64,000 nt of DNA from Amphiura filiformis (lineage: Eukaryota > Echinodermata > Ophiuroidea > Amphilepidida > Amphiuridae). This document shows positions 21,971 to 34,261 of the stretch, piece by piece (the stretch's first letter is position 1; each line of letters opens with the position of its first letter). The stretch is from positions 17,169,805-17,233,804 of the forward strand of contig NC_092631.1 of NCBI RefSeq assembly GCF_039555335.1, written 5' to 3'. The notes beneath the pieces were generated by a model. That model searched no databases and had not been told where the DNA came from. It saw only the letters and a program-made list of their open reading frames with translations. A program made the position numbers and the translations under genes.

Positions 21971-24070
21971 GATGGAGAAATAACCAAGTTATGAAGCAAA
22001 AACCGATATAAGAGATTTGCCAGAATCGCTAGGTTTTTATTACAGGGAGACACTGTGCAAATTATGTATGGTGTTACTCGAAATGTCTAGTTTTAATGGA
22101 CGTAGGTCATAATTTCATGGCTAGGAAAACATTTTCAAACAGACAAAGTAAGATTAAAAACACTCAAAGGATTCTGTTCCATGAGCGGCTCACCATTGGA
22201 CAAATATTGAACAAAGATACTTTGGCTTTGTAGTCTGAGCAAATATGCGGCGGATTTAGTTTGGGCTATGTGTTAAAAACACTCTTATGGCTGTGCTAAA
22301 TCTTTCAAGGAAAAGAGTCACGACGGGGACAGCAATTCTGAACAGTACTTGAGCGGAAAACCAATAAAGATCATTCCGCTTTATAGAGTGTTAAAATGAG
22401 ACTATGCGGGCCTTGTAGGTGTTGGTAAAGGTGTGTCGTAACGTAAGTGTAGATTATTGGAAGATGCAAGTTTAGTTTGTCCTAGATTTGGAATTGTGTG
22501 ACCTAAAATAAACACATCTTCCACAAGATTTACGGACTTGCGAGGATTCTATCACAGCCAGACATTGAACAAATTTACACAGTGTTCGCTTTTTAATGAA
22601 TTTAAACAATTATTATGGTTTACCGTAAATGGAAACATCGATTTTGTAAAGCTTATTTCTTTTATATGTATATAGTAAGATGCAATGTTGTTTGCGCAAT
22701 TTAAGTCTCCACTAGTGTTTCGTGATTACATTTGGATGCTATATAACTATCAAAACTCTCTATTTAATTATTTTTTTTTAAAATTATTTATTTCTTATTT
22801 TCTGAAGAGCAATTTTGCTAAAGTTTAAACTCTGTGGCTGAGATAATAGGTAAGGAAAATGAGCTACAGGGTCAAAGGTCACCCGGGGTCACATAAGGTG
22901 ATTAGGTCAAGAGTTTTTAACAGATGGGCTGAAATCTGAAACTTTATCATATGGATGCCAAAGTTGATTAAAATAAAGCAACATACTACATAAGAGTATT
23001 ATATCATTTTTATTGGTTACGATCAATTATTTGTGGTAAGCAGAACTCATCTTGCAGCCACCTGGTATTCGTGGCCCTTGAACCATGGCATCTTTTATTT
23101 ATTCTATTGACGAATTATCCCGTTTCTTTTTTTTATATTTTTGTAGCCTATCTATCTATCACTCTTTGTGACTTTACCTCTTCATTTCTCTCAAGTAGAT
23201 TTTTCTTCTTTGTATATTGACTTTCTGTTGTTGTTTTTACACTTACTTATTTCCTTGTTCCTTTGTTTTTATTACTCTATTTTTCATATTCTGAAACAAA
23301 GCAGGAACAACTACTTTATGCAAGACCCCCCTAGTTAGAAAGAACAGAATTTAGTCATATTTAGATTACGCATCCAATACCTGTCACAATATTCCCTATT
23401 GATCCTATTTGCATAATTAACACATTTCTGTGGCGCAAAAGTGATCTATTGTTAATTCAGTGCTAATGACCACATCAACTCTTCAAAGATTATACTCATC
23501 AGCCTCAATCCCCAATGGATGTTTATTATGCACTACACCAATTTTCCAATCCATATAATCTAACAGACTGCTATGTTATATACATGTATTGTTGCCTGGA
23601 CACAACACGGTTGGGTATATTCAACTCATTCCATCCAGTTCACTGGTTATTAGAGCAAAAACCTGGTAAACTTTACAAGTTGATGGTTATACAACCTTAC
23701 AGGTTCTATATAATTAAAACCCTCATGGCTATCTTCGCTTTGAACAATTTGAGAACCAGACAATGTCCAGTCAACGCTCACAAGATAATACACGCCTGAG
23801 AAAGATATATCTTAAAAACGAACCAGATTGTGTTGCTATTGGTATTATAGTTTGCAACTCTACGTACACATGAAATGTATTTGAATAAGTTCTATTTTGA
23901 TGGTGTCGAATGTCATTCCTTCGGGTGATGCCTTGGTTTAATCAAATAAGCCGTGTCAAATAACGATCTTCTTTTATGAATTATTTTTACTTTTAGAAAC
24001 GTGCTTAATGTTGTTGAAATCATGATCGAGGCAACATATTTTTAAATATGTTTAAAAACCGTTTGTAGAA
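21971..24070 (+). repeat. Low-copy repeat LCR1, copy b
   Basis: Colinear with 1-1990, with indels including an extra segment near 23250-23390. No preserved coding sequence in either copy. Confidence 0.75.
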
Positions 24071-24240
24071 TACGGATAACAATGAAACTCACAAAGGAAT
24101 ATGTGTTGCTTAAACCTGATTGTAATAGGAAAACACATACAAATACGCAATCAAAGGCCAGTTCTATTAATGCATGACTTTGGCATCCGTTAATTAGGGA
24201 AATGTAATTAAATTAATACATTGAAATTACACTCACATCA

Positions 24241-25219
24241 ACACACTACACCATCTCACTTGTTATTTCTCGAATTGATTACTGCAACTCTTTGCTATGT
24301 GGAATAACTGTAGAAACATTTTAAGGGCTGGGGTATGAACGTTTGGACAGTATTTATTTTGGGACATTAGAGCACATCAGACATATCGAATTGCATTCTG
24401 AATACGAAGAATGTCATTCTGATATCAAATAATTTTGATTTTTTGAAATTCGCAATTTAATACACATTTTATGGCAAATCATTAAAAATTGATATTTTTG
24501 ATATTTATCAGTACTTGAAGTAAACTTTATAAATCTGATGATTTATACTTTAAGTGTATGTAGGTGGGATGAAAAGCCGACGATCAATTGAAAATTTGGA
24601 CCTTTCGTATAGAAGATATGGATTTTTTTTCCCAAAACACCCAAAAAAATTAGGTCTTTTTGGGAAAAAAATCCATATCTTCAATATGAAAGGTAAAATT
24701 TTCAATTGACCGTCGGCTTTTCCTCCCTGCTACATACACTTTAAGAATATATCATTAGATTTATATAATTTACTTCGAGGACTGTTATATATCAAAAATT
24801 TGAAAATATCAATTTTTTATAATTTGTCATAAAATTTGTATTATATTATGATTTTCAAAAAATGAAAATTATTTGATATCAGAAAGACATGCTTCGTATT
24901 CAGAATGCAATTCGATAGGTCTGAGGTGCTCTCATGTCCCACAAAAAATACTGCCGAAAAGCAATAAATGCTCATTTTAGATCCCTTAAAAAGCTACAAA
25001 ATATAAAACAGAGCTAGAGTTGTGTTAAAGGCAAAACAAGTACAACACACCACGCTTAAAGAGCTTCACCGACTACCAGTAAATGAGCGAATTACCTACA
25101 AACTACTTAAATTCGCTTGTAAAAACAGACATAAAACAACACCACTGTGCGTGCAAAATATCTTAAAAACTCTCACATTTTCTGATGCTATATGCCTATT
25201 GCCTATGATCACATGCTGA
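24241..25219 (+). pseudogene. LINE reverse-transcriptase C-terminal fragment, split by a transposon
   Basis: The first part (24241-24320) reads THYTISLVISRIDYCNSLLC, matching the SRLDYCNSLL block after the RT palm in CR1/L2/jockey-type LINEs. The frame breaks at TTAA, where a 661-bp foldback element sits. It resumes after 24989 with KKLQNIKQ and, from about 25022, LKELHRLPVNERITYKLLKF, the (L)HWLPV..RI.YK(I/L)L block that follows in these elements. The last part lies in a frame shifted across an internal stop. Endonuclease and catalytic RT domains are absent. It is a dead 5'-truncated copy, older than the foldback insertion. Confidence 0.75.
24325..24985. mobile_element. TTAA-flanked foldback element, full copy 1
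   Basis: About 660 bp folding into one long hairpin: GGGACATTAGAGCACATCAG near the left end is inverted near the right end, and arms meet near 24640 around AGGTCTTTTTGGG. Direct TTAA at 24321-24324 and 24986-24989; ends GGGCTGGGGTATGAAC and GATCCC. No coding sequence. It splits a LINE frame exactly at TTAA, which proves insertion. TTAA targets are used by piggyBac- and Kolobok-type elements; the GGG end is not the usual piggyBac CCC, so the superfamily is open. Confidence 0.88.
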
Positions 25220-26040
25220 TGGCAATCTACTTGCGTGTAGTACATACATACAGATACGAATTTTTTATCCACCAAAGCGGCATTATAAATCATTACATGA
25301 ATAAATTACAAACAACATGAAAATGAACAGGAATAATTTCAAATTTCCGTTATCGTAGAAAAATGAGGTCAAAATGGCCAAAACAGTCCATACATACATA
25401 CAAAAAAGAGCTTTTAAAGTGCTATTGCAAAAAGATCAAAGCGCTAAGTTATACACTGCAAAAAACAAGAGAATGAACAAAAGCAAACAGTCAAAAAGCA
25501 TAATAATGAGCCTTAAGAGATTTTTTAAATGTTGCCACCGAGGTTTCCTCCCTGATGTTACGCGGGAGGCAGTTCCACAACGCTGAAAATAAGAACCGAT
25601 GTCGTCATCATGACGGAACAAAATGCGTAGTAATTATGCTTAACTGTATGAATTGTAAAATAAGTTCTAAAGTTTGTGTGACTTAAAGCCCTGAGGGTGG
25701 TCTTAACAATGGAAATAAATCTCACTTAATATGCTATGCTTGTAGACGTGTTTGTACTTTAGTAACAAACGTTGTGTGGGAGGTGCGTATGGTATGTGGG
25801 GGTGAGTGTGTATTGTAGTGTTAATGTATTCATTTTATTCTATTGCCACGTTAGAATATATAAGAATCAGATGCCGAAGTCATGCACTAATATATAACTG
25901 GCCTTTTGATTGTTTGATTGTAGTTACCTTTAACAAGATTATGTTTAAGCAACACAGATTTCTTTGTCTGTTTAAATGTTAGTCGCATTTTACAAACATT
26001 TCAACATGTTTTCAACAACGTGAAGCTCATTTCTAAAATA
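25220..26040. other. No gene seen
   Basis: AT-rich. A short frame near 25500-25585 (CCHRGFLPDVTREAVPQR) looks slightly protein-like and may be a further LINE remnant, but I cannot assign it. Confidence 0.35.
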
Positions 26041-27240
26041 CAGTAAAAATAATTAATGTGGAAAGATCGTTACTAAGTATGTCTAACTTGATTACACCAA
26101 GGCATCACTAGATGGGTGACATTCCACACCATTCAAAATAGCACCTACTTTAAAATATTACATAAGTTTGTATAGTTGCAAACTACAATACCAAAAACCT
26201 CAATATTTAGGGTTTTTTATCTTGTAAGAGTTGACCGACCCTTGTCTGGTTTTCTATTATAAAACATTCAAGGTAAAGATAATCATGAGAGTTTTGTTTA
26301 CATAGTACCTCTAAGGCTGTATAACCATCAACATGTAACATTGACCAGGTTTTTAAGCCATTCCCTCTAATAACCATTGAACTGGATTGAATGAGTTGAA
26401 TACACCCAACCGTCTTGTGTCCAGAGGCAACACTTCTTGTTTAATGGCTTAATGGATTGACAAACTGTCGCGTTGCATAATAAACATTCGTTGGGGATTG
26501 AGGCTGATGATATAGTTTTTGAAGATTTTTGTGGCCATTAGCACTGAATTAACAAGTGTTATTACATTTTTGATGCCATAAAGATCTGTAAATGCTGTAA
26601 ATAAGACCAATGGGGAATTACGTGACAAATATATTGGAACCGACGCAATCTATTCTAAATATGACTAAATTGTGTCATTTGTTACTATGAGGATTTTCTA
26701 TGACACATCCATTACAGCTATTTTTCCCCATTACGAAATCCATCGCATATTTTGTTAGACTATAAAGCCCAAGTATCTCTGTTCAATATTTGTCCAACGA
26801 TGAGCCACTTTTAAAATAACATCTTTTGAGTGCAGTAGTGAGTGTTATTGATTTATACTCTTAATTTATCTGTTAAAAACTGTATTCGTAGCCATGAAAT
26901 TCTGAACGATCGCCCACGTCCATTAAAACTACGTACGTTGACTATAATAACACGTTTTACTAGTAATTTCGCAAGTTATAACATCCAGGTAGTAAAGACT
27001 TCAATTGCGATATAAATACATCAGATTATAATTATACCGAAACAAAAACAAGATTTTAAAATTTCATTGTATCTATTCATGGTAAGACAGTCAAATTGAA
27101 GAATGTATAAATTTGCAAAGTGTTCGGCTAATATCGTGGAAGATGTTTATTTTAGGTTGCACAATTCCAATTCTAGGACAAACCAAACTTGATCCCATGC
27201 ACTTCAAAACTATGCCATACACTCTACGAACTGCATCTTA
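26040..27240 (-). repeat. Low-copy repeat LCR1, copy c (inverted, rearranged)
   Basis: Inverted matches to LCR1: 26100-26140 to about 1750, 26330-26480 to 1440-1560, 26760-26810 to about 200, 26890-26940 to about 130, and 27160-27190 to about 520. The last two are out of order relative to copies a and b, so this copy has been rearranged. Confidence 0.65.
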
Positions 27241-27677
27241 CAAAATACCAAAAATTGTGTCCCCCAAAAGTGTAATTTTTGGCACATATCTGTGTTATTC
27301 GTAAGGAACTTGGATTTGATTAACGACACACCTTTAAAACCTTTATTACTTGTATTACTATAAATCAATGCATTATGATTCACTAAAATCTTTGGTGACT
27401 TATGCATCCATTATCTGACTGAAAAGGTTCATTAGGTCAAGATATTTAAATCAAACTATAGAGCTTTTAAGCAAAAATAAGAATGTTTATTTATTGTGAA
27501 CACACCATTTCACTAGCTTAGCAATACAAGTCGTGGACGCGAGGTGACGTGTCATGACACTTTTGGGCAGGTTATCAATTTTAAGGGTTTACATATTTTA
27601 AATACGGAGATATTTTTCTCAACAACACCGTTTTCTCCAATGAAATCGGACATTCCTAAGCGAAGATATTGAGTTCG
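27241..27677. other. No gene seen
   Basis: AT-rich sequence without recognisable domain or repeat. Confidence 0.4.
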
Positions 27678-27832
27678 TAAGGTATGGTATTATACAAATA
27701 CAACATGTTTTGAGGGGAAGTAGTCAAAACTACTGGTCCCGAGGTATTGGATGACTTGACTACTTCCCGGCGCGTCAGCTTTGACTACTTTCCCGAAATG
27801 AAACATGTTGTATTTGTTTTACTATACCTCAT
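27678..27832. repeat. Inverted repeat, ~150 bp
   Basis: ACAAATACAACATGTTT on the left is inverted as AAACATGTTGTATTTGT on the right, and both arms continue into GGAAGTAGTCAAA-type sequence. The centre is CTACTGGTCCCGAGGTATTG. Related phrases (AAGTAGTCAAAA) recur at 28230. No target duplication recognised. Confidence 0.65.
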
Positions 27833-28660
27833 ATAAATATTTTCACGGTAAAATCGTAAACAAAAGTCAAACAACACCAGTCAACGTGTCGGCCGGCATG
27901 GTAAATAAGTTTAATATTTTGCTTACATGATTTTATTGCAGGATTTCTGTTCAATCAATATTTACATTTTGACCTATATTATTAAAAATTTCCTTTTAAC
28001 TTTCCATAAATATCATTTTGTTTCATAAAACGTCAAATTCGCGTGATATTATCCATCGGTAATCTCGGTAAAATATCTGCAGCAGACGCCATTTTCACGA
28101 TAAACGCATCTGCAGAATCGCCGTTGTGTAGCATAATGCTACGTCTGAAGGAACGGTGATGCGCGGGGTCGAGACACCGTGTGGTAGTAGGGGTGCCTGA
28201 AGTTTTTACTACTTTGCACAGGCGCGTGGAAGTAGTCAAAATACCGTACTCGGACGCTGGCGTTATTAACCAATAAGATGTATGGATTACCTGATAAATA
28301 TTTATGAGGTATATTAATATAAAATTGGTATATCGGTCTTTAAAAATATTATTGACAATGTTGGAATTACCTTGAAAGTTAATACAAGATGCTAGTTATA
28401 TTCCGGTCTGAAACCATCAGACAATAATTACTTTAAACATTAATAGCATTTCAAATTTGCAACACACCCAAATTGTGAAAGAAATCACCCGCGAGCAAAT
28501 GTGTTGCTATTTTTCCATTAATTACGACCCTGGCCAAAAGTGTCTGCTTTCGATATACCACGTCACATAATACAGTCAGCCCAATAAATAAATCATTGCC
28601 TTATAGCCAAAGTGTGGGTTGCTTTGGAGAATCAAGGTAAGTATGTTTTCTTTAATTTGA
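27833..28660. other. No confirmed gene; GC-rich patch 28050-28260
   Basis: On the minus strand GTGAAAATGGCGTCTGC has a good translation-start context (ATG near 28093) but the frame closes after 19 codons without an obvious donor. It could be a 5' exon; support is weak. Confidence 0.25.
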
Positions 28661-28762
28661 ATAAAATAAACCCGATAGAAGGTACAAATACAAGAAATAG
28701 TTGTACACATGTGACGTCCCCGTTCAACGTGTTCAATCATTGTGTATCGCGGGGCTTGTTAA

Positions 28763-29419
28763 GGGGTGGGGTATGAACGTTTGGACAGTATTTATTGTGG
28801 GACATTAGAGCACATCAGACATATCAAATTGCATTCTGAATACGAAGAATATCCTTCTGATATCAAATAATTTTGATTTTTTTTGTAATACACATTTTAT
28901 GGCAAATGATTAAAAATTGATATTTTTGAGATTTAACAGTATTCGAAGTAAACGTTATAAATCTGATGATTTATACTTAAAGTGTATGTAGGTGGGATGA
29001 AAAGCCGACGATCAATGGAAAATTTTGACCTTTCGTATTGAAGATATGGATTTTTTTTTTTTTTTCTAAAACACCAAAAAATTAGGTCTTTTTCTGAAAA
29101 AAATCCATATCTTCAATATGAAAGGTCAAAATTTTCAATTGATCGTCGGCTTTTCCTCCCAGGTACATACACTTTGAGAATATGTCATTAGATTTATAAA
29201 ATTTACTTCGAGGACTGTTATATATCAAAAATGTGAAAAATATCAAATTTTAATAATTTGTCATTAAATTTGTATTATATTGTGAATTTCAAAAAATGAA
29301 AATTATTTGATATCAGAAAGACATTCTTCGTATTCAGAATGCAATTCGATATGTCTGATGTGTTCTCATGTCCCACAAAAAATACTGTCTAAACGTTCAA
29401 AACGCTCATTCCAGATCCC
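28763..29419. mobile_element. TTAA-flanked foldback element, full copy 2
   Basis: 657 bp, same hairpin architecture as 24325-24985, with TTAA at 28759-28762 and 29420-29423. Left end GGGGTGGGGTATGAACG. The hairpin centre is near 29070 with a T-run. Confidence 0.88.
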
Positions 29420-29471
29420 TTAAGGTAAACTAAACCCGATAGAAGGTACAAATTCAAACGTAACACTACTA

Positions 29472-29790
29472 ATGCTGGTTTCATACTTTCCTGCCGGTTG
29501 TCGCTTTGCGGCTCTAAAGATGATTTTACTTCACTGCGCAGTCGCACCAGAAACGCTAGCGGTGACCAGCGGCAAGCCGATATATCAATCAATCCACCGT
29601 TTTGCCGCGGCGGCAGTACCGCTGGGAGTTGAAATCAAATCAACTCGGAGCGGTGCCGCAGTGACGTATCAGAACAAAATACGACTTTGGAGTTGTGCTG
29701 AGCGGCAAGAGTGGCTTTCAGAGTCATACCGCGACATGATGAAGCGTCACGCCGCTCAATGGCTAGCGGCAGAAAGTATGAAACCAGCAT
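29472..29790. mobile_element. TA-flanked MITE with ~25-bp TIRs, GC-rich interior
   Basis: Ends ATGCTGGTTTCATACTTTC and its complement GAAAGTATGAAACCAGCAT, then CTGCCG/CGGCAG, flanked by TA (29470-29471, 29791-29792). The neighbouring duplicate at 28688-28700 lacks it. The interior is unusually GC-rich for this window, with several CCGCGGC/GCGGC motifs. The 112-codon frame across it has no recognisable domain. TA target use fits Tc1/mariner-type mobilisation; inferred. Confidence 0.85.
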
Positions 29791-29879
29791 TAATAGTTGT
29801 GCACGTGTGACAATAACCTCGTTCAACGAGTTCAATCATTGTGTATCGCGGGGCTTGTTACTGTAAACTTTAACCATGC

Positions 29880-30290
29880 GAACGGAAAATAAAATCTCGT
29901 GGCATACAACTTTTGACTTTGTACCTTAATTATATCGGTTTTAGTTTCATAACATGGTTATCCCTATATCATTTGCCGTCACTGATATCTCAAGTTAAGG
30001 AAAACATCCATGTTGTCATTATGGTCACCTTGATTTTTGAAATCGACATTCAGTTTGGCTGTAAGGATATGTTTCAATAACTGCTCCCTTATATATTGTG
30101 CTGACTGTACAAGCTTAGTCCTAGTCAGAGCTAGACACAATTATTATCATTCTCCCCGTGGCGACTCCTTAACAAACTTAATGAATGCAGCCAGCAGAGT
30201 GTTTTTAGCACATATCCATTACGAAATACGATGTAAATATATTTCCGTGCTGAGCGTCTTCTCTTTCTTTCCTGTTTTCTCTCGTTTTTC
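29880..30290 (+). repeat. Dispersed repeat R6, copy 2
   Basis: Inverted relative to 21480-21870; includes GTGTTTTTAGCACATATCCA near 30200. The overlapping 108-codon frame extends past the repeat but carries no recognised domain. Confidence 0.6.
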
Positions 30291-30363
30291 CTTAATCACA
30301 TTCTTCGGCAGAGGGCAACGGGACACGATGTCCTCTGCAATTAAGTCAAGTATGTCAAGATAA

Positions 30364-31233
30364 TGCAAATCACCATGCATCAAAATCATTGTGCTCAATG
30401 TTCAGGCATTGATGATGTCATTGTCCTAGCAATCACACGTCGTATAGGACTGTACTGTAAGAAAAAGAACTGTCAACTTTAGTAGTTCAAACTGCTTAAG
30501 ATGTACAACAACATCCAAAAGTTTGGTTAAAAAGACAAAACAGCAGACGATTCGGGAGCCTAAAATCATCACTTTTGCTACAGATAAAAACAACAAATAG
30601 CACTAGCAGTAACAATCACTGTAAATGACACAATAAATACAACAAAGATGTCAAACATGGAATGAAAATAAACTAGCATAATAATTAAAACATACAATTG
30701 AAAAAAAATTAGATGAGAAAAACATAAAATCATGTGCAAATTATAAAAGACCATTTAGGTCAAATGTGAGAAACATCTCTATGGTCAGCCATTCCAGTCA
30801 AAAGATCAAGAAACATGAAAGTATAAAGGAAGGTAAACTTTTTAAAAGCCAAAACCCTAACAAATTTGTAAATCCTAACAGAATTAATTTTTGCTACATT
30901 ACATGTTATAAAAGGACCACTTAATCGTGTCACCGACCGCCACAAATCCACTATTTAGTAGATTTTATCTATACCTACCCTCATGGACTGAAATAAAACG
31001 CCAATTTCGTATGCCAGTAGTTAGTCGTGTCACCGACCGTCACACATCCAGTAGTGAGTAGATTTTATCTACATTTGATCCTCAATGAATGAAATCAAAG
31101 AAAAAAACAGATGCCTCTTGTTCTATCAAAAGCTTATCTTCTTTATCTTATCGTAACGATTTTAAATGGGCTGCGGAGTTCATGCAGTACGGTTAACATT
31201 CTAGACAACGTGACTAAGTTAAAGTTCTTCTTT
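30364..31233. other. No gene seen; ~100-bp tandem duplication at 30920-31100
   Basis: CGTGTCACCGACCG..TAGATTTTATCTA occurs at about 30925-30980 and again at about 31024-31080. Otherwise AT-rich and uninterpreted. Confidence 0.5.
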
Positions 31234-31396
31234 TTTTGATCATTTGCCATATAATGTGTATTACATTGCGAATATCAAAAAATCTAAATAATTTGATATC
31301 AGAAGGACATTCTTTGTATTTAGAATGCAATTCGATATGCCTGATGTGATCTAATGTCCCACAATAAATACTGTCCAAACGTTCATACCCCATCCT
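31234..31396. mobile_element. TTAA foldback element, truncated copy
   Basis: One arm only: ATTTGATATCAGAAGGACAT through GTTCATACCCCATCC, followed by TTAA at 31397-31400. The other arm and TTAA are missing. Confidence 0.8.
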
Positions 31397-31400
31397 TTAA

Positions 31401-32567
31401 ATGTGTCGACAGTTCCAATTTATTTTATTATTTTTTTTATTAAGTGACAAAGTCGTTGGTACAGATGTGACTGTAAATCCTACATGTGTTTAAAATGTGC
31501 AATATATTGTACATTTTTGGGACATCACCTTGTTCAATTTCGGAAGATACAGTTCATTGTATTGCATATTGGTTATGTGTAATCAAATTTAGTTTGTACT
31601 AAAATTGTAACTGTGGGAGGTAAAATATACAAACTGAAAATTTTTTTGGAATTAAAGGAAGCATTGTAATTATAACATCCATGTGCAAACTAGATGGATC
31701 TCTTATGTTGCATTATATTGTAAATCACTAGAATCTTTTTGATTGTCTGCACGACAAATAATATTTGCATTTGTTGTACCATCTGAGCTCAACTATTTAA
31801 GGAAAGCAAATCTTACTTTAATACGTCGTAAGGTAATACAAACCGTTGATGTATCATAACATAATCAAAGTAACTCGATATTTTTGTTGAGCATTAGAAT
31901 GCAGCCTCACACTATAGGTTAACTATGTTAACTACCTTTTTTGGATTAATAGTGTCGGTATACAATTAAATGTCAAAATTACGGTGCTATTCTACTTTTC
32001 AACAATAATTCATACTGGCAGGCTACACCAATAAGTGTATTAGTGCAGATTGATATTTTTCGGGATACTTTTCCACAGGGAGGAAGCACATGGCAAATAC
32101 TATTGCGGCGGGCGCCATTTTGGAAGGTCACGTGAAGTGTCAAATGATTTTTTGACTTCAAATACTCACTGTATTTCATATCTTATGCTTGTCGTATATT
32201 TCCTTTGTATTATCGATAGTTAGTCTTAATTTCGACATTACTATATCAACAAGACATTCCCTTATCAAAATAAAAGACTTTCTTGCAGAAACAAATTACT
32301 GTGGCCTGATGGGATCATAGTAGTTGACCCACTTCCGCCCGGTCTAACCTTGCTTGGGGGCGCTTTTTACTATCTTCAACAGGTTCGATTCGCTAAACTT
32401 ACGACACCTTTATGTGGTGACCTCAATCACATGGGCTGAGTAAGAGTTGATGTGAATTATTCATAACCGATCGATACCTTGCCTCACTTTGTTGAGAGCA
32501 AGCCAACAAAACTTGCCATAGTTTTGCGTGGCTAAACAAAAGCCGTGAATTTAGTGTCACCCCCCTG
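31401..32567. other. No gene seen
   Basis: AT-rich to about 32280, then more mixed sequence. Small minus-strand frames have no recognisable domain. Confidence 0.4.
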
Positions 32568-33054
32568 GATCGGTTTACCCAATGATCGTAAGTGAGGGTA
32601 TTCCGTGAAACTTTAAGTAACGGTTGCCTTGCCAGAGGTCTATACTTTGAATTTGTTTCTATAGCTCACCTGTAATGGGTTTGAGCACTCTAAATTCCAA
32701 AGTTAGTCACTTGTAAAGTATACTTGTTATAATACGCCCCCACTATTTTTAGTGGTTGAGCACTCTCGACTACTTTTGGAGTAGAGACTGTTCTGGTTGG
32801 CGTTGTTTGTCATTTTTTCGACACCACAGAATGTATATTCTTGTATATACATTCCTGTAAATTTGAACTCATGACAAATTATCCGTCTGATGATCGGTTT
32901 ACCCAATGATCGTAAGTGAGGGTATTCCGTGAAACTTTAAGTAACGGTTGCCTTGCCAGAGGTCTATACTTTGAATTTGTTTCTATAGCTCACCTGTAAT
33001 GGGTTAGAGCACTCTAAATTCCAAAGTTAGTCACTTGTAAAGTATACTTGTTAT
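32568..33054 (+). repeat. 163-bp direct repeat pair
   Basis: 32568-32730 and 32892-33054 are identical except for about one base (GGGTTTGAGC against GGGTTAGAGC), separated by 161 bp. The spacer contains ATGTATATTCTTGTATATACAT, a short palindrome. Recent local duplication. Confidence 0.92.
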
Positions 33055-33284
33055 ACCTGTTAACTTTGTAATGAATTCTTCTGTTTAGCATATTAGTTAG
33101 AGATTTTGATTTATTTGATAAGATTTTGTATCCGTACTAAAATGTCAGGTATCTATTTAAAAATGTAAATTCATAGCACAGTCGATTGTCTGAGTGAATA
33201 ATGTAAACCGTGAATTGATTGCAAAAGGTCTCGTGAAATCTCACTGCAGCAGTCTACATGACATAAACGATCTTAGCTTTCCAC

Positions 33285-33420
33285 TAAAATTCTCTTCAGA
33301 ATTAATATTCTCCTTACGGTGACTCCTTGAAAATTCATTGAAATATGGGTGCAGCCATTAGAGTGTTTTTAACACATATTCATTACGATATCCAACGTAA
33401 AAAGTCTTCATCTTTGATTT
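33285..33420 (+). repeat. Dispersed repeat R6, partial copy 3
   Basis: Shares ATTCTCC..GGTGACTCCTT and GTGTTTTTAACACATATTCA with 30150-30230. Ends shortly before the (CT)n tract. Confidence 0.55.
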
Positions 33421-33436
33421 TTTTCTTGCATTTCCT

Positions 33437-33462
<26 letters not shown>
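33437..33462. repeat. (CT)n microsatellite
   Basis: Thirteen uninterrupted TC dinucleotides. Confidence 0.9.
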
Positions 33463-33467
<5 letters not shown>

Positions 33468-33985
33468 TGCATACTGGCCTTCTTTCCATCCTCTTTTTTT
33501 CAGTCGATCCCGGGAAACATACACCACTTATCATTTGTGACCCACGAATCCTATTGAGGATATAGACAGACTTAAAATAGACTTAAAAAATGATTCTTTT
33601 GTAGACGATAATGTCATATTGTTTGGATCTTTAGAAAGGAAGTAAAGGTAGAGCAATGTATACCTGTATAGTATTTTGCAATGCCAAGAATTGCTCCTAG
33701 CCGTGACAGCTGTTGTGCGTTAACTCCGTTCACTAGACTTAAAAAAACGAATTGGATTTAAACACAGACCTCGGCATGATTCTAAACTCCCTATTCACGC
33801 GTTCGCCCCTCAAAAGGTTCATATTTATATTCAAGTCATTGTAAATCTTACCAAACCACAGAGGAAAATATTAAATGTTAAGATGCATTCAAATTAGCCC
33901 AGTCGGGAAGTGTTATTCTCCAGTGTATTTGTGTTTGGTAGGGCCAGTTTGAGCACAGTGGTTTGAGCCACAGCGCAGTGTTTGT
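33463..33985. other. No gene seen
   Basis: No recognisable coding or repeat signal. Confidence 0.4.
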
Positions 33986-33989
33986 TTAA

Positions 33990-34115
33990 CCATTGTTAAG
34001 GTTTGACACTATTTTAAAGTGTTGCGGTTTGGTAGTTCACAGCATCTTGCGAATGGTAGTCAGCTTTAGCAAAAATCGCATTGCTCATTTCATAGCGAGT
34101 GTGTAATCAGAAGTT
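33990..34115 (+). repeat. Dispersed repeat R5, partial copy
   Basis: CACTATTTTAAAGTGTTGCG through TTGCTCATTTCATAGCGAGT, truncated where LCR2 copy b begins. Compare 12720-12840. Confidence 0.75.
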
Positions 34116-34261
34116 TTGTTATTTCTAGTTAAGATCTAGTGTAAGTTGTACTTTTAAGATCATTGTAAAGCGCTTTGTTCATACTTATGCTAAGGTGCTA
34201 TTATAAATCACGTTTATCGGTTACTAAAAGTCAAATATGATAATCAGGAAATGTAGCTTAC

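Larger units (their letters stand above)
28663..29870 (+). repeat. Host tandem duplication carrying two insertions
   Basis: AAACCCGATAGAAGGTACAA, CACGTGTGAC-like and TCATTGTGTATCGCGGGGCT occur in order twice (28667-28762 and 29433-29860). The first copy ends at TTAA where the foldback element 28763-29419 sits. The second is split by the 319-bp MITE 29472-29790. Each copy is therefore an empty-site reference for the other's insertion. Confidence 0.85.

Noticed and set aside
29472..29810. 112-codon frame in the GC-rich MITE interior
   Set aside because: Confined to the MITE including its TIRs; composition-driven, no domain.
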